A DNA stretch of 64,000 nt from Ferrimonas marina. GTDB lineage: Bacteria > Pseudomonadota > Gammaproteobacteria > Enterobacterales > Shewanellaceae. Below, one piece after another: positions 46,728-55,490 of the stretch. The notes under the pieces are model-generated. The model was not told where the DNA came from and did not search any database. It was given only the letters and a program-made list of their open reading frames with translations. The translations under genes were made by a program, and so were the position numbers. The DNA lies in the NCBI RefSeq assembly GCF_900129905.1, contig NZ_FQXG01000010.1, positions 1 through 64,000 on the forward strand, written 5' to 3'. Position 1 is the first letter of the stretch. Every line of letters begins with the position of its first letter.

Positions 46728-46904
46728 TCAACGCCATCGAGCCCTCAAGGCACACAATCCCAAGGCGGAGGCGAAAGCGAGGTCGAGCAAATGGGGGAGA
46801 TGAAACTCAGGATCGAAACCGATACGCACTGCCCATTGCAGCAGGGCCAAGACGCCCAGCACTTTGAGAAAATCCGCAGTGAATACGCCTAGTGATTTCC
46901 GCAT
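46728..46904 (-). CDS. Small putative membrane protein (58 aa)
   Basis: A short frame with a strong ribosome site (AGGGAGG, five bases before the ATG) encodes MRKSLGVFTADFLKVLGVLALLQWAV, a hydrophobic segment, then FDPEFHLPHLLDLAFASALGLCALRARWR, a second hydrophobic segment ending in Arg-rich residues. It is convergent with ilvY, 29 bases away. No family recognised. A competing rightward frame across the same region has no good ribosome site or protein-like composition, so I prefer this one. Confidence 0.55.
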   Translation of the reverse strand: MRKSLGVFTADFLKVLGVLALLQWAVRIGFDPEFHLPHLLDLAFASALGLCALRARWR

Positions 46905-47038
46905 TGCGCCTCCCTGCGCCTCGCTTCTACCCACCCAATCGCCATCGGTTTTAGCCAGTCTAGGCCTGATTTATGGAGATGATGTCTAGGAGCGTCGATG
47001 TCACACGGGCAAAAGCCTAAACGCCCCGGGCTGCTCTG

Positions 47039-47521
47039 TTACTCCATCTCGATTTCGGCGATCTGCAGCTGGAAGTAGCCTTCCTGCTTCTCGCTGATCA
47101 AAAAGCCCAGCTGATGAACCTCACCGAAGAACAAGCCAGGGGCATCCAGCACCGCGCGGCCGCGGAAGGTGGCGGTGAAGTCCTCCGGGCGGAACACCAG
47201 CCGCTGCCACTGGCCGATCTCGGTATCAAACGGCGCCGCGTAGACCACGCCATCTAGGCCATCGTGGGTGCGAAGTCGCAGCTGATAGGACTTGCCGTCG
47301 CCACGGACGTGGATCCGCAGCAGCTCGGTATCACTGGGCAGGCCGGTGGCCCGGCGCACCGAGGCGAAGCCACCGTTGTTCTCCAGTGAAACGCGACCAG
47401 AAAACACCCCCAGGTTGCCCCCCACCTCGAAGTGGGATTGGGAGACGCCGCCCATCACGTCGTCGTTGACCGGCAGCCACCGGGCAGCCTCACTGCTGTC
47501 GTTGAAACGGATACTGGACAT
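47039..47521 (-). CDS. CIA30-family protein
   Basis: Homologue of the complex I intermediate-associated protein 30 domain, a jellyroll fold often found as stand-alone bacterial proteins. The 160-aa protein has the signature WLPVNDDVMGGVSQSHFEV near the N terminus and GVFSGRVSLENNGGFASVR. AAGGAGGG precedes the ATG at 47521, so I do not use the upstream codon at 47593, although its hydrophobic leader-like stretch (LLICLQLAS) leaves some doubt about export. The biochemical role in bacteria is not established. It is monocistronic and close to a divergent DUF2784 gene. Confidence 0.85.
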   Translation of the reverse strand: MSSIRFNDSSEAARWLPVNDDVMGGVSQSHFEVGGNLGVFSGRVSLENNGGFASVRRATGLPSDTELLRIHVRGDGKSYQLRLRTHDGLDGVVYAAPFDTEIGQWQRLVFRPEDFTATFRGRAVLDAPGLFFGEVHQLGFLISEKQEGYFQLQIAEIEME

Positions 47522-47693
47522 GGTTCCCTCCTTGGCCGTGTCTGGACTGACCGACGCAAGCTGAAGGCAGATGAGTAAGGGGTACAGGTTCATGCTTCAG
47601 TTACGTGTCGGCTTACAGTTTAGATCCTTCTGCGCCTTGCGCTTTCCTCCAGGCTGGGCCATCAACAAGAAAACCGCCCGATTGAGTGAACCC

Positions 47694-48080
47694 ATGATCT
47701 GGTTACTGGCTGCCGACGCGATCCTGCTGCTGCACTTCGGCTTTGTCCTGTTCGTGATCCTCGGCTTGGTGCTGATCCTATTGGGAGGCCTGTGTCATTG
47801 GCCCTGGACCCGCAATCGCCACTTCCGATTCGCCCACCTGCTGGCCATCGCCGTGGTGGTAACACAAAGCTGGTTGGGACAGATCTGCCCACTGACCCTG
47901 CTGGAGCAATGGCTGCGTCGTCAGGGCGGTGGCCCCAGTTACAGTGGCAGCTTTGTCGGTCATTGGGTGGAGAGCCTGCTCTACTACCGAGCACCGGACT
48001 GGGTCTTTATCCTCGCCTATAGCCTGTTCGGCCTGCTGGTGCTATTGGCCTGGTGGCGCTGGCCGCCACGACAATCGTAA
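47694..48080 (+). CDS. DUF2784-family membrane protein
   Basis: The 128-aa protein has three to four transmembrane segments and the family landmarks LLAADAILLLHFGFVLFVILGLVLI at the start, ICPLTLLEQWLRRQGG in the middle and YSGSFVGHWVESLLY. It is named only by domain; function unknown. A longer frame begins inside the divergent CIA30 gene; I use the internal ATG at MIWLLAADA. It is followed after 175 bp by the ABC transporter operon, but the gap makes a shared transcript uncertain. Confidence 0.85.
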   Translation: MIWLLAADAILLLHFGFVLFVILGLVLILLGGLCHWPWTRNRHFRFAHLLAIAVVVTQSWLGQICPLTLLEQWLRRQGGGPSYSGSFVGHWVESLLYYRAPDWVFILAYSLFGLLVLLAWWRWPPRQS

Positions 48081-48255
48081 AAGTGCGCATTGCCACACGG
48101 CAACAACACAAAAATCCTCTTCATGAACCGCCTCCCGCCATCAGCCACCGGGTTTGACCAAATCTTCTCAGCGGTTGAAGCTGGGCCGTCGCTGCCCCGC
48201 CCGGTCCCCGTCATTGCGCTCACAGCAGACGGGGCTGCTCACTGTAGATGAACCG

Positions 48256-49785
48256 ATGAATCGACTCCTACTCGCTGCCCTGCTCGCCCTATTGCTGGGG
48301 TGGCTGCTCACCAACTACCGTCCACTCGACCGAGCCAACACCCTGCTGGTTTCCGGCCCTTTTGAGTTCACCAGCCAGGATCTGGCCAAAGACGGTTATC
48401 TCTATACCCGGATGCAGGTAGCCGAGACCCTGGTGGCGGTCGATGCCCAAGGCCAAGCCGTCCCCATGCTGGCCACCGACTGGCAGGTCAATGACAACCA
48501 GTGGCGCTTCACCCTGCGCCAGGGGGTCCGCTTTCACAACGGCCAGCCCCTCACCGCCAAGCAGGTCAAGCACAGCCTCGACATTGCACTGACCAAACCT
48601 GGCCCTCTGCAGCAGGTGCCCATCGAAGCAATCGAAACGGATGAGCAGGATCTCCTCGTTACCCTGACAGCCCCCTATCGGCCTCTACCGGCGGTATTGG
48701 CGCACTACAGCACCGCGATCCTATCTGCCGATTCCTACGATGCCGATGGGCAGGTCATTCAGCTTTATGCCACCGGCCCCTACCAAACCGCTCGGCTAGC
48801 GCCGCCCCACAAGCTGGAAACACGCCGCTTCGAGGAATACTGGGGCCAGGCCGCCGCCATTGAGTTCGTCCACTACCTCACCGGCCACCGTGCCGAGAGC
48901 CGGGCGCTCCAAGCCCGAACCGGCGATGCGGATCTGGTCTACACCCTGGATCCCGCCAGCCTGGAGCAGCTAGGCCGCAGCAAGGGGCTATCAGTGCACT
49001 CCGAGTCCCTGCCCCGTACCCTGCTGCTCAAGCTCAACAGCGCCCACCGCTTTCTTGATCACCCGGACAGTCGTCGCGCCATCAGCCTGGCACTGGATCG
49101 AACCGGCATCGCCGAGCAGGTGATCCGGGTACCGGGCAGCGAAGCCAACCAGCTGTTCCCACCGTCACTGTCCGGCTGGCACCAGCCGGATTGGCCGGCG
49201 CTGGAACAGGATCTGGACACCGCTCGCACCCTGCTGGCTAAGCAAGGCTGGCAGATGGGCCCAACCGGGCTGCTAAAGCGCGGTTCCGATCGATTTGAGC
49301 TGCGGCTGGTCACCTACGCCGATCGGCCCGAGCTGACCGTTCTCGCTACCGCCATCCAGGCGCAGCTAAGGGAGCTGGGCATCTCCGTGCTGATCAGTGT
49401 CGATAACGCCAGCGCCATCCCTTCGGGGCACCACGATGGCAGCCTGGAGATGGCCCTGGTGGCCCGCAACTACGCCCTGGTGCCGGATCCATTGGTGGTG
49501 CTGCAAGAGGACAGCGCCTCACCCATGGGAAGTGATTGGGGGCCGATGGGCTGGCACTCTCCAGCGATGGCGCACGGATTAAGCCGGATGGCGCAAAGCG
49601 AAGATACCAGCGAGTACTGGGCCCTGGCCGAGCAGGTCTCTGAATTGCTGATGGAGGAGTTGCCTCTGATCCCCGTGGCCTTCTACACCCAGCAGATCTC
49701 GGTAAATGACCGGGTAAAGGGGTTCCAGTTCGACCCGTTCGAACTCAACTATCGCCTCTCCGAGATGCGATTCAAGAGCGACTGA
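48256..49785 (+). CDS. ABC importer substrate-binding protein (peptide/nickel family 5)
   Basis: The 509-aa protein begins with a hydrophobic segment (MNRLLLAALLALLLGWLLTNYRPL) that lacks a lipobox and has no clear cleavage site, so it may stay anchored. The remainder is a family 5 solute-binding protein: YTRMQVAETLVAVDAQGQAVPMLATDW, WRFTLRQGVRFHNGQPLTAKQVKHSLD, RRAISLALDR and the ending VAFYTQQISVNDRVKGF. The ligand is undetermined; nickel or metallophore chelates and short peptides are both typical of this family. Four bases before the next gene. An open frame continues 34 codons upstream. Confidence 0.85.
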   Translation: MNRLLLAALLALLLGWLLTNYRPLDRANTLLVSGPFEFTSQDLAKDGYLYTRMQVAETLVAVDAQGQAVPMLATDWQVNDNQWRFTLRQGVRFHNGQPLTAKQVKHSLDIALTKPGPLQQVPIEAIETDEQDLLVTLTAPYRPLPAVLAHYSTAILSADSYDADGQVIQLYATGPYQTARLAPPHKLETRRFEEYWGQAAAIEFVHYLTGHRAESRALQARTGDADLVYTLDPASLEQLGRSKGLSVHSESLPRTLLLKLNSAHRFLDHPDSRRAISLALDRTGIAEQVIRVPGSEANQLFPPSLSGWHQPDWPALEQDLDTARTLLAKQGWQMGPTGLLKRGSDRFELRLVTYADRPELTVLATAIQAQLRELGISVLISVDNASAIPSGHHDGSLEMALVARNYALVPDPLVVLQEDSASPMGSDWGPMGWHSPAMAHGLSRMAQSEDTSEYWALAEQVSELLMEELPLIPVAFYTQQISVNDRVKGFQFDPFELNYRLSEMRFKSD

Positions 49786-49788
49786 GCC

Positions 49789-50733
49789 ATGCTGACCCTG
49801 CTTAAGCGACGCCTTTGGCAGGCCATTCTGGTGGCCTGGTCGGTGGGCACCCTGACCTTCATCCTGATGCGGCTGCTGCCCGGTGACTTTGCCTACCGCA
49901 TCGCCGCAGGTCGCTACGGCTACGACCAGGTAAATCGATTAGCTGCTGAGGCGGTGCAGGCTGAGCTGGGGCTGGATCAACCAGCCTGGTTGCAGTACCT
50001 CTACTGGCTCTGGGACTTGGTACGGTTTGACCTGGGCAACTCGCTGGTCAGCGGCGCACCGGTGATCCAGGAGATCCAGCATCAACTTGGCCACTCGCTG
50101 CAGCTGGCGCTGTTCGCCTGCTTGTTCTCGCTGCTGCTGGCACTGCCCATCGGCCTCTATTGCGGCAAGCGGCCCGGTGGTCGGGCCGATCGCATCGCCC
50201 TGTTTTTCTCCGCCCTGCTTCGAGCTCAGCCGGTGTTCGTTATCGGACTGCTTTTAGTGCTGCTGTTTGCCCTGCAACTGGGCTGGTTTCCGGTGGCGGG
50301 CTTCGGCGGCAGCCAGTACCTGGTCCTGCCGGCATTGAGCCTGGCCCTGGCCATGGCAGCGCTGTCCAACCGCATTATCCGCAATAACACCGCCACGGTG
50401 ATGGCTTCCCCCTACCTGCAGTTTGCCCGCCTCAAGGGCTTATCCCGGTCCCAGGCTTTTGCTCGCCATGCCCAGCCCAACATCGCCCTGCCGGTGTTGG
50501 CCTTCGTCGGGGTTCAGGCCATCGCCCTGATTGAGGGGATCGTAATGATCGAATCGCTGTTCTCCTGGCCCGGCATCGGCCACGCACTAGCCCACGCCAT
50601 CTTTGGTCGCGATGTGCCGATGATCCAGGGCACCGCTTTGCTGATGGGCCTGCTGTTTGTCGCCATTAATACCGCGGTCGACCTGGCAGGCTACTGGCTG
50701 GACCCGCGCCAAAGGGAAGCCGCTTATGACTAG
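49789..50733 (+). CDS. ABC importer permease (DppB/NikB type)
   Basis: First membrane subunit of the importer. The 314-aa protein has about six transmembrane helices, the family N terminus (FILMRLLPGDFAYRIA, ELGLDQPAWLQYLYWLWDLVRFDLGNSL) and the coupling EAA-like loop FARLKGLSRSQAFARHAQPNIALPVLAFVG, followed by IEGIVMIESLFSWPGIGHALAHAIFGRD. It overlaps the second permease by 8 bases. Confidence 0.92.
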   Translation: MLTLLKRRLWQAILVAWSVGTLTFILMRLLPGDFAYRIAAGRYGYDQVNRLAAEAVQAELGLDQPAWLQYLYWLWDLVRFDLGNSLVSGAPVIQEIQHQLGHSLQLALFACLFSLLLALPIGLYCGKRPGGRADRIALFFSALLRAQPVFVIGLLLVLLFALQLGWFPVAGFGGSQYLVLPALSLALAMAALSNRIIRNNTATVMASPYLQFARLKGLSRSQAFARHAQPNIALPVLAFVGVQAIALIEGIVMIESLFSWPGIGHALAHAIFGRDVPMIQGTALLMGLLFVAINTAVDLAGYWLDPRQREAAYD

Positions 50734-51520
50734 GCAACCTCAACTCTGGCTTGGCCTGGCATTGATCAGCGCCCTGCTCATGCTGGTGGGCATCAATCAC
50801 CTGGACTTCGGTCAGGATCCCGCTCTGCAGCGCCTCGACCAGGTGTTTCTTGGCCCCAGTGCCAGCTTCCCCCTGGGCACCGATCAATTTGGCCGCTGTA
50901 ACCTGGCCAGGCTGGCCGCCGCCATCGAAAATTCGCTGCTAATGAGCCTGCTGTGCGTGATCACCGCCGCTACCCTGGGCACCCTCGCTGGCCTGATTGC
51001 TGGTTGGTATCGAGGCTGGGCAGATCGCACCCTCTCGTTTGCAGTTAATGTGTTGATGGCCCTGCCCGGGCTGGTGCTGGTGCTGCTGTTTGCCGCTTTG
51101 GTGCCCGGCTCTTTCTGGATGCTTTACCTGGCCATCTCTGCGGTTATCTGGGTGGAGTATTTCCGCCTGGTGCGCAGCGTGACCCTGTCGGCCCGTCATG
51201 ACCCCGCGATCCAGGCCTCTCAGCTCTATGGTTTCGGCAAGGCCTACCTGCTACGCCGACACCTGTTACCACGGCTATGGCCGGATCTGCTCACCCTGGC
51301 CGCCTTTGGTGCCGCCAATGCCATCCTGGCGCTGGCCTCCATCGGCTTTGTCTATGTTGGCCTGAAGCCACCGGAAGCTGAGCTGGGACTGATGATGGTG
51401 GAGCTGTTCCCCTATTACAGCGATGCCCCCTGGGTGCTGTTGCAGCCGCTGTTGACCGTCTTTGCCCTGATCCTGGGCTTCAACCTGCTGGCCATGGGAC
51501 TCCAAGATGGACGCCGTTAA
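50726..51520 (+). CDS. ABC importer permease (DppC/NikC type)
   Basis: Second membrane subunit. The 264-aa protein has PSASFPLGTDQFGRCNLARLAAAIENSLLMSLLCVI, with the LGTDQFGRD-like motif of DppC/NikC, about five to six helices, and the coupling loop around YGFGKAYLLRRHLLPRLWPDLLTLAAFGAANAILALASIGFVYVGLKPPEAELG. The ATG at 50726 lies in the end of the first permease (ATGACTAG), so the two are coupled; a longer frame would extend into it. Confidence 0.92.
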   Translation: MTRQPQLWLGLALISALLMLVGINHLDFGQDPALQRLDQVFLGPSASFPLGTDQFGRCNLARLAAAIENSLLMSLLCVITAATLGTLAGLIAGWYRGWADRTLSFAVNVLMALPGLVLVLLFAALVPGSFWMLYLAISAVIWVEYFRLVRSVTLSARHDPAIQASQLYGFGKAYLLRRHLLPRLWPDLLTLAAFGAANAILALASIGFVYVGLKPPEAELGLMMVELFPYYSDAPWVLLQPLLTVFALILGFNLLAMGLQDGRR

Positions 51521-52883
51521 GGTCGATAACCTTAGTATTTATGCCGGCAGCCAGTGCCTGGTGAACCAGCTCTCGCTGACCTTGCGCCGCGGCCATCCTG
51601 TCACCATCTTGGGGGAGACCGGCTCCGGCAAAAGCCTGCTGGCCCACGCCATCGCCGGGATCCTGCCCAAGTCCCTCAATCAACAGGGCACCATCACCCT
51701 GTTTGGTCAACGTCAGGATTCAATGAGTGCCAGCCAGTTGGAGGCGATGTGGGGCCGCAGCCTGGCGGTTTTGCCCCAGGAGCCCTGGCGTGCGCTCAGC
51801 CCCTTGATGCCCATCACCCATCAAATCCAGGAGGTGGGCGAGTGTGTGCTGGAGCAGGACAAGGCTAAGGCTGAGAAAAACACCGGCTCTTTGCTCACTC
51901 GGCTGGGGCTGGCTGGCCACGGCAACAAAGTCCCCGCCTGGCTCTCCGGCGGCATGGCCCAGCGGGCGGCCTACGCGGCGGCCACCTACGCCGGCGCCGA
52001 GCTGCTGATCGCCGACGAGCCCAGCAAGGGGCTGGATGCCGTGCGGCGGGATCAGATAGGACAACGCCTGGCCGAGCATGGTCGACATGGGGCGCTGCTG
52101 ACCATCACCCATGACGTCACCCTGGCCCGTCAGCTGGGCGGCGAAATCATCGTGATGCGCCAAGGGCAGATCCAGGAGCGGGGGCCCGCAGAGGCACTGC
52201 TTAACGCGCCTCAGTCAGCCTATGGTCGGGCCTTGGTCGCCGCCACGGCGGAGCATTGGCCGCAGCAGAAACGAGCGCAGATAGGCCCACCGCTGCTCCG
52301 TGCAAAGGAGCTTACCGCACGCCGTGGCGGGCGCACCCTGTTTAACCAGCTCTCCCTGACCCTGGGCCAGGGAGAGATCCTTGGATTAACCGGCGACAGC
52401 GGCTGTGGCAAGAGCACCCTGGCAGATACCCTGCTGGGGCTGCATCCTCCTCAGGCCGGCTGGATTGAGCATGATCTCGGGCCTTGCCAGGCATTGAAGC
52501 TTTACCAGGACCCACCGGCGGCCTTCGTTCCAAGGGTGCCCATGGGCACCTTGATGAGTGACCTGCAAAAGCGTCACAACCTCGATTATGCAGAGATAGA
52601 ACAATGGATGGGTCAACTGAAGCTGGACACGAGCCTGCTGGCGCGCCCTGCCGAGGGGATCTCCGGCGGCGAGTTGCAGCGCTTTGCCCTGCTGCGAGCC
52701 CTGCTGCTCAAGCCCAGATTCCTGGTGGCAGACGAACCCACCTCCCGGCTCGACCCGATCACTGCCGCCGAGGTTACCCTAGCCCTGGTCCACTTTGCCC
52801 GCCACTCCGGCTGTGCCCTGCTGCTGATCAGCCATGATCTAACGGCGCTGCAGCGCAGCTGCGATCGGGTCATCTCGCTTTAG
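51507..52883 (+). CDS. ABC importer ATPase with two fused nucleotide-binding domains
   Basis: The 458-aa protein carries two complete ATPase domains, instead of the separate DppD and DppF-type proteins. Domain 1: Walker A GETGSGKS (about residue 36), signature LSGGMAQR, Walker B LLIADEPSKGLD. Domain 2: Walker A GDSGCGKST (about 300), signature ISGGELQR, Walker B FLVADEPTSRLD. Domain 2 is compact and lacks the usual C-terminal oligopeptide-binding extension. The gene overlaps the second permease by 14 bases and closes the four-gene operon before a terminator. Confidence 0.92.
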   Translation: MDAVKVDNLSIYAGSQCLVNQLSLTLRRGHPVTILGETGSGKSLLAHAIAGILPKSLNQQGTITLFGQRQDSMSASQLEAMWGRSLAVLPQEPWRALSPLMPITHQIQEVGECVLEQDKAKAEKNTGSLLTRLGLAGHGNKVPAWLSGGMAQRAAYAAATYAGAELLIADEPSKGLDAVRRDQIGQRLAEHGRHGALLTITHDVTLARQLGGEIIVMRQGQIQERGPAEALLNAPQSAYGRALVAATAEHWPQQKRAQIGPPLLRAKELTARRGGRTLFNQLSLTLGQGEILGLTGDSGCGKSTLADTLLGLHPPQAGWIEHDLGPCQALKLYQDPPAAFVPRVPMGTLMSDLQKRHNLDYAEIEQWMGQLKLDTSLLARPAEGISGGELQRFALLRALLLKPRFLVADEPTSRLDPITAAEVTLALVHFARHSGCALLLISHDLTALQRSCDRVISL

Positions 52884-52893
52884 CCCCAAACGC

Positions 52894-52922
52894 AAAAAGC
52901 CCCCGCAGTGCGGGGGCTTTCT
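52894..52922. terminator. Terminator between ABC operon and peroxiredoxin gene
   Basis: Hairpin AAAAAGCCCCCGCA, GTGCGGGGGCTTTCTT starting about 10 bases after the ATPase stop. It is bordered by A- and T-runs and also follows the convergent peroxiredoxin gene. Confidence 0.88.
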
Positions 52923-52937
52923 TATCACCTTAAGTGA

Positions 52938-53543
52938 TTACAGCTCGTTGGCGTTCTCAGCCAGGAAGCGAGCAACACCGTCCGGAGAGGCGTCCATCCC
53001 TTCCTTGCCCTTCTCCCACTGAGCCGGGCAAACCTCACCGTGCTCTTCGTGGAACTGCAGGGCGTCGATCATGCGCAGCATCTCGTCAACGTTGCGGCCC
53101 AGCGGCAGGTCGTTCACTACCTGGTGGCGAACCACACCGGCCTTGTCAATCAGGAAGGAGGCGCGGAAGGCCACACCAGCTTCCGGGTGCTCAACGTCGT
53201 AGGCACGGCAGATCTCGTGCTTCACGTCGGCGATCAGCGGGTAGCGTACCTGGCCGATGCCGCCGTTCTCGATGGCAGTGTTACGCCAGGCGTTGTGGCT
53301 GAACTGAGAGTCGATGGACACGCCAATCACCTCAACACCGCGCTCACGGAACTCTTCAATGCGCTTGTCGAAGGCAATCAGCTCGGAAGGACACACGAAG
53401 GTGAAGTCCAGCGGGTAGAAGAACACAACCGCCGGCTTGCCTTGAGTGGCTTCTGCCAGGTTGAAGTTCTCTACGATCTCACCGTTGCCCAGTACCGCTG
53501 CTGCAGTGAAATCCGGTGCCTTACGACCTACCAATACACCCAT
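52938..53543 (-). CDS. Typical 2-Cys peroxiredoxin
   Basis: Reduces peroxides in the cytoplasm. The 201-aa protein has the peroxidatic Cys in YPLDFTFVCPSE around residue 51 and the resolving Cys in HGEVCPAQW around 172. GGIGQVRYPLIADVKHEICRAYDV is as in the AhpC/Prx1 group. No ahpF gene is adjacent, so its reductant is probably thioredoxin. The start has AAGGAG upstream. Next to the promoter region is an inverted repeat that could bind a regulator. Confidence 0.94.
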   Translation of the reverse strand: MGVLVGRKAPDFTAAAVLGNGEIVENFNLAEATQGKPAVVFFYPLDFTFVCPSELIAFDKRIEEFRERGVEVIGVSIDSQFSHNAWRNTAIENGGIGQVRYPLIADVKHEICRAYDVEHPEAGVAFRASFLIDKAGVVRHQVVNDLPLGRNVDEMLRMIDALQFHEEHGEVCPAQWEKGKEGMDASPDGVARFLAENANEL

Positions 53544-53589
53544 GGAATTGCTCCTTACCTAATCGATATAAATCTGAAAATTCTTTTGT

Positions 53590-53604
53590 TTAGCGTGTCG
53601 CTAA
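53590..53604. promoter_or_regulatory. Inverted repeat upstream of the peroxiredoxin gene
   Basis: TTAGCG, TGT, CGCTAA is a perfect dyad about 50 bases upstream of the peroxiredoxin ATG. It could be an operator or a small 5' hairpin. I do not recognise it as an OxyR or other known site. Confidence 0.4.
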
Positions 53605-53711
53605 CCGATGTGTGCATAGTACGGAGCAGTGAGGACGGAGGCCAACGCAAAGGCTCTATCGTCACGATTGAAAAAGTCGAACAGGAATAACAGAGCTGCA
53701 ATACTCAGGCG

Positions 53712-54248
53712 ATGAACCCGCCTCCGCGCTTCCTCGCCGATGCCATGCTGATCCGGCTGGCCCGCTGGCTTCGGGCTCTGGGCTACGACACCGCCTGCTA
53801 TCCCAGTTGGCCGGACAGCGCCCTGGTGGCACTGGCCAACCGGGAGGGAAGATGGCTGCTGACCCGGGATCGCGCGCTAGTTAGAGAGCTGCGACCAGAC
53901 AGGGTCATCGCCATCGAAAGCCAGCGCCCTTTAGCCCAGTTAACCCAGGTGCTCGAAGCGCTCACCCTGCCCCCGCCCCAACTGCGCTTTGACCGTTGCC
54001 TGTTGTGCAATGGGCCGCTGACCGATTGGCTCGTAGGTAGACCACCACCGCAGTACGCCAGTCACTGCGCCATCGCCCGATTGCGCCACTGTGCCGACTG
54101 TCAGCGCTTACTGGCACGGAGCCCACGCCAGGCGCATGAGCGAGGCACTCAGGCATCACCTGCAGCGAACAAATTGCTCAATCCCCGCAGCTCATCTCCC
54201 CAGACCGCCGCAATGACATCAGCCTACGCAGCCCCTGTGTTAACCTAG
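53712..54248 (+). CDS. Mut7-C RNase-domain (DUF82-like) protein
   Basis: The 178-aa protein matches the Mut7-C layout: a PIN-like N-terminal half (RFLADAMLIRLARWLRALGYDTACYP, WLLTRDRALVREL, acidic and Arg residues conserved) and a C-terminal zinc ribbon with CLLC around residue 99 and CADC around 130. The family ending around the second Cys pair (normally followed by YWxGSH) is changed to QRLLARSPRQAHERG. The last 35 residues are a Ser/Ala-rich extension. Function as an RNase is predicted, not known for this branch. Start ATG has a weak ribosome site. Confidence 0.8.
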   Translation: MNPPPRFLADAMLIRLARWLRALGYDTACYPSWPDSALVALANREGRWLLTRDRALVRELRPDRVIAIESQRPLAQLTQVLEALTLPPPQLRFDRCLLCNGPLTDWLVGRPPPQYASHCAIARLRHCADCQRLLARSPRQAHERGTQASPAANKLLNPRSSSPQTAAMTSAYAAPVLT

Positions 54249-54279
54249 CGCCACTGAAAACTGCCGACGCTGGAACGCA

Positions 54280-55473
54280 ATGAAGCTGTATCTCCATATT
54301 GGAACGGAAAAAACCGGTACAACCACCTTGCAGGAAGTGCTCTACCAAAACCAAAGCACGCTCTCTGACCAAGGGTTTCACTTCATTCAAAGTGCGGGTA
54401 AGAGAAACAATCGGGCGATCCCCTCGATCTGCATGGATGACGACAAGTTCGATGATTTCTGGTTGGATAAGCGCGCCACCACTGTCGAGGCCAAGCAGAC
54501 GTTCCGAAAGGAGTTTATTCATCGCTTTGAAGCCGAGCTCGAATCCCTCCCGGAGCACATCCACTCGGTCATCATCTCCAGTGAGCACTTCCACAGCCGG
54601 ACCTGTCGCCCCGACGAGGTTCGTCGGGTACACCGGTTCCTGTCCAACTACTTCGACGACATCACCGTCATCTGCTTCGTGAGGGAACAAGGCGACACCT
54701 GTGTCTCTCTCTATTCCACGATGATCAAAGCGGGAAAAAATGTCTCTATGCCAGAGATGTTGGCCGAATGTGTTCCCACCAACATCTACTACAACTATTA
54801 CGAGATGCTGGACCAGTGGCAAACAGCCTTCGGAGCCGCCAACCTTGTTGCTCGACGCTTCGACCGCAATAGCTTCAGGAACGGCGATCTGGTGGATGAT
54901 TTTTTCGCCCTGCTGGATGAGTCGCTCCTGGCTCGGCTGAACAGGGATGTCGAGGTGCAAAATGAATCGCTGACGGTCACCGGACAGTACCTAGGCCGAG
55001 CCGTGAACATCGCCATTCCGAAGTACTACGACAATGGGCTGGTTAACCCGTCCCGAAAAAAGGCCATCAACGCCATCTACAAAGACTTCAAGGGCAAGGG
55101 AGAGTGCCTGTCGCAAGAGCAAAGTGACGCTATTAGAACCGCGTTCCTGGCGTCAAACCGCAAGCTCAACGCCGAATACTTTGGTGGTAGCGACAGCGAG
55201 AGCTGCTTCTCGCAAGCGCACCGTGCCGCCCCAGAGAACCGGGCGGAGCTTCAGGAGGAAGAGATCGCCAAGTTGGTGAACCTGCTCACCAGCATCCATG
55301 ATGGCGCCATGCGCCTGCCTGACCGCTACGCCAGCCTGTTTCGGGACTTGGCCATCGACCTTGAAGATACCGATCCCCAAAAGGCACTCATGCTGATGGA
55401 GTTGGCCCAGATGGTGCGGCCATCCGGCCCCTTTATCCTGAAAAAACTGGCTGAGTACCGAGAAAAGTCGTAG
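54280..55473 (+). CDS. Sulfotransferase-like protein
   Basis: The 397-aa protein has a PAPS-binding signature at its start (LHIGTEKTGTTTLQEVL, 5'-phosphosulfate loop) and a probable 3'-phosphate-binding segment around VICFVREQGDTCVSLYS (residues about 125-145). It looks like the sulfotransferase family of surface polysaccharide clusters, and sugars or glycans are the likely acceptors. Base composition is visibly lower in G+C than its neighbours, Lys, Asn and Phe are more common, and it lies alone between conserved housekeeping genes. Acquisition by transfer is therefore likely. A hairpin with a poor T-run follows. Confidence 0.75.
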   Translation: MKLYLHIGTEKTGTTTLQEVLYQNQSTLSDQGFHFIQSAGKRNNRAIPSICMDDDKFDDFWLDKRATTVEAKQTFRKEFIHRFEAELESLPEHIHSVIISSEHFHSRTCRPDEVRRVHRFLSNYFDDITVICFVREQGDTCVSLYSTMIKAGKNVSMPEMLAECVPTNIYYNYYEMLDQWQTAFGAANLVARRFDRNSFRNGDLVDDFFALLDESLLARLNRDVEVQNESLTVTGQYLGRAVNIAIPKYYDNGLVNPSRKKAINAIYKDFKGKGECLSQEQSDAIRTAFLASNRKLNAEYFGGSDSESCFSQAHRAAPENRAELQEEEIAKLVNLLTSIHDGAMRLPDRYASLFRDLAIDLEDTDPQKALMLMELAQMVRPSGPFILKKLAEYREKS

Positions 55474-55490
55474 CTAAACCACGGATCAAA

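Noticed and set aside
46695-46892. Plus-strand 65-codon frame downstream of ilvY
   Set aside because: It starts inside the end of ilvY without a ribosome site, is Gln/Gly/Glu-rich with no protein features, and overlaps a better minus-strand frame.
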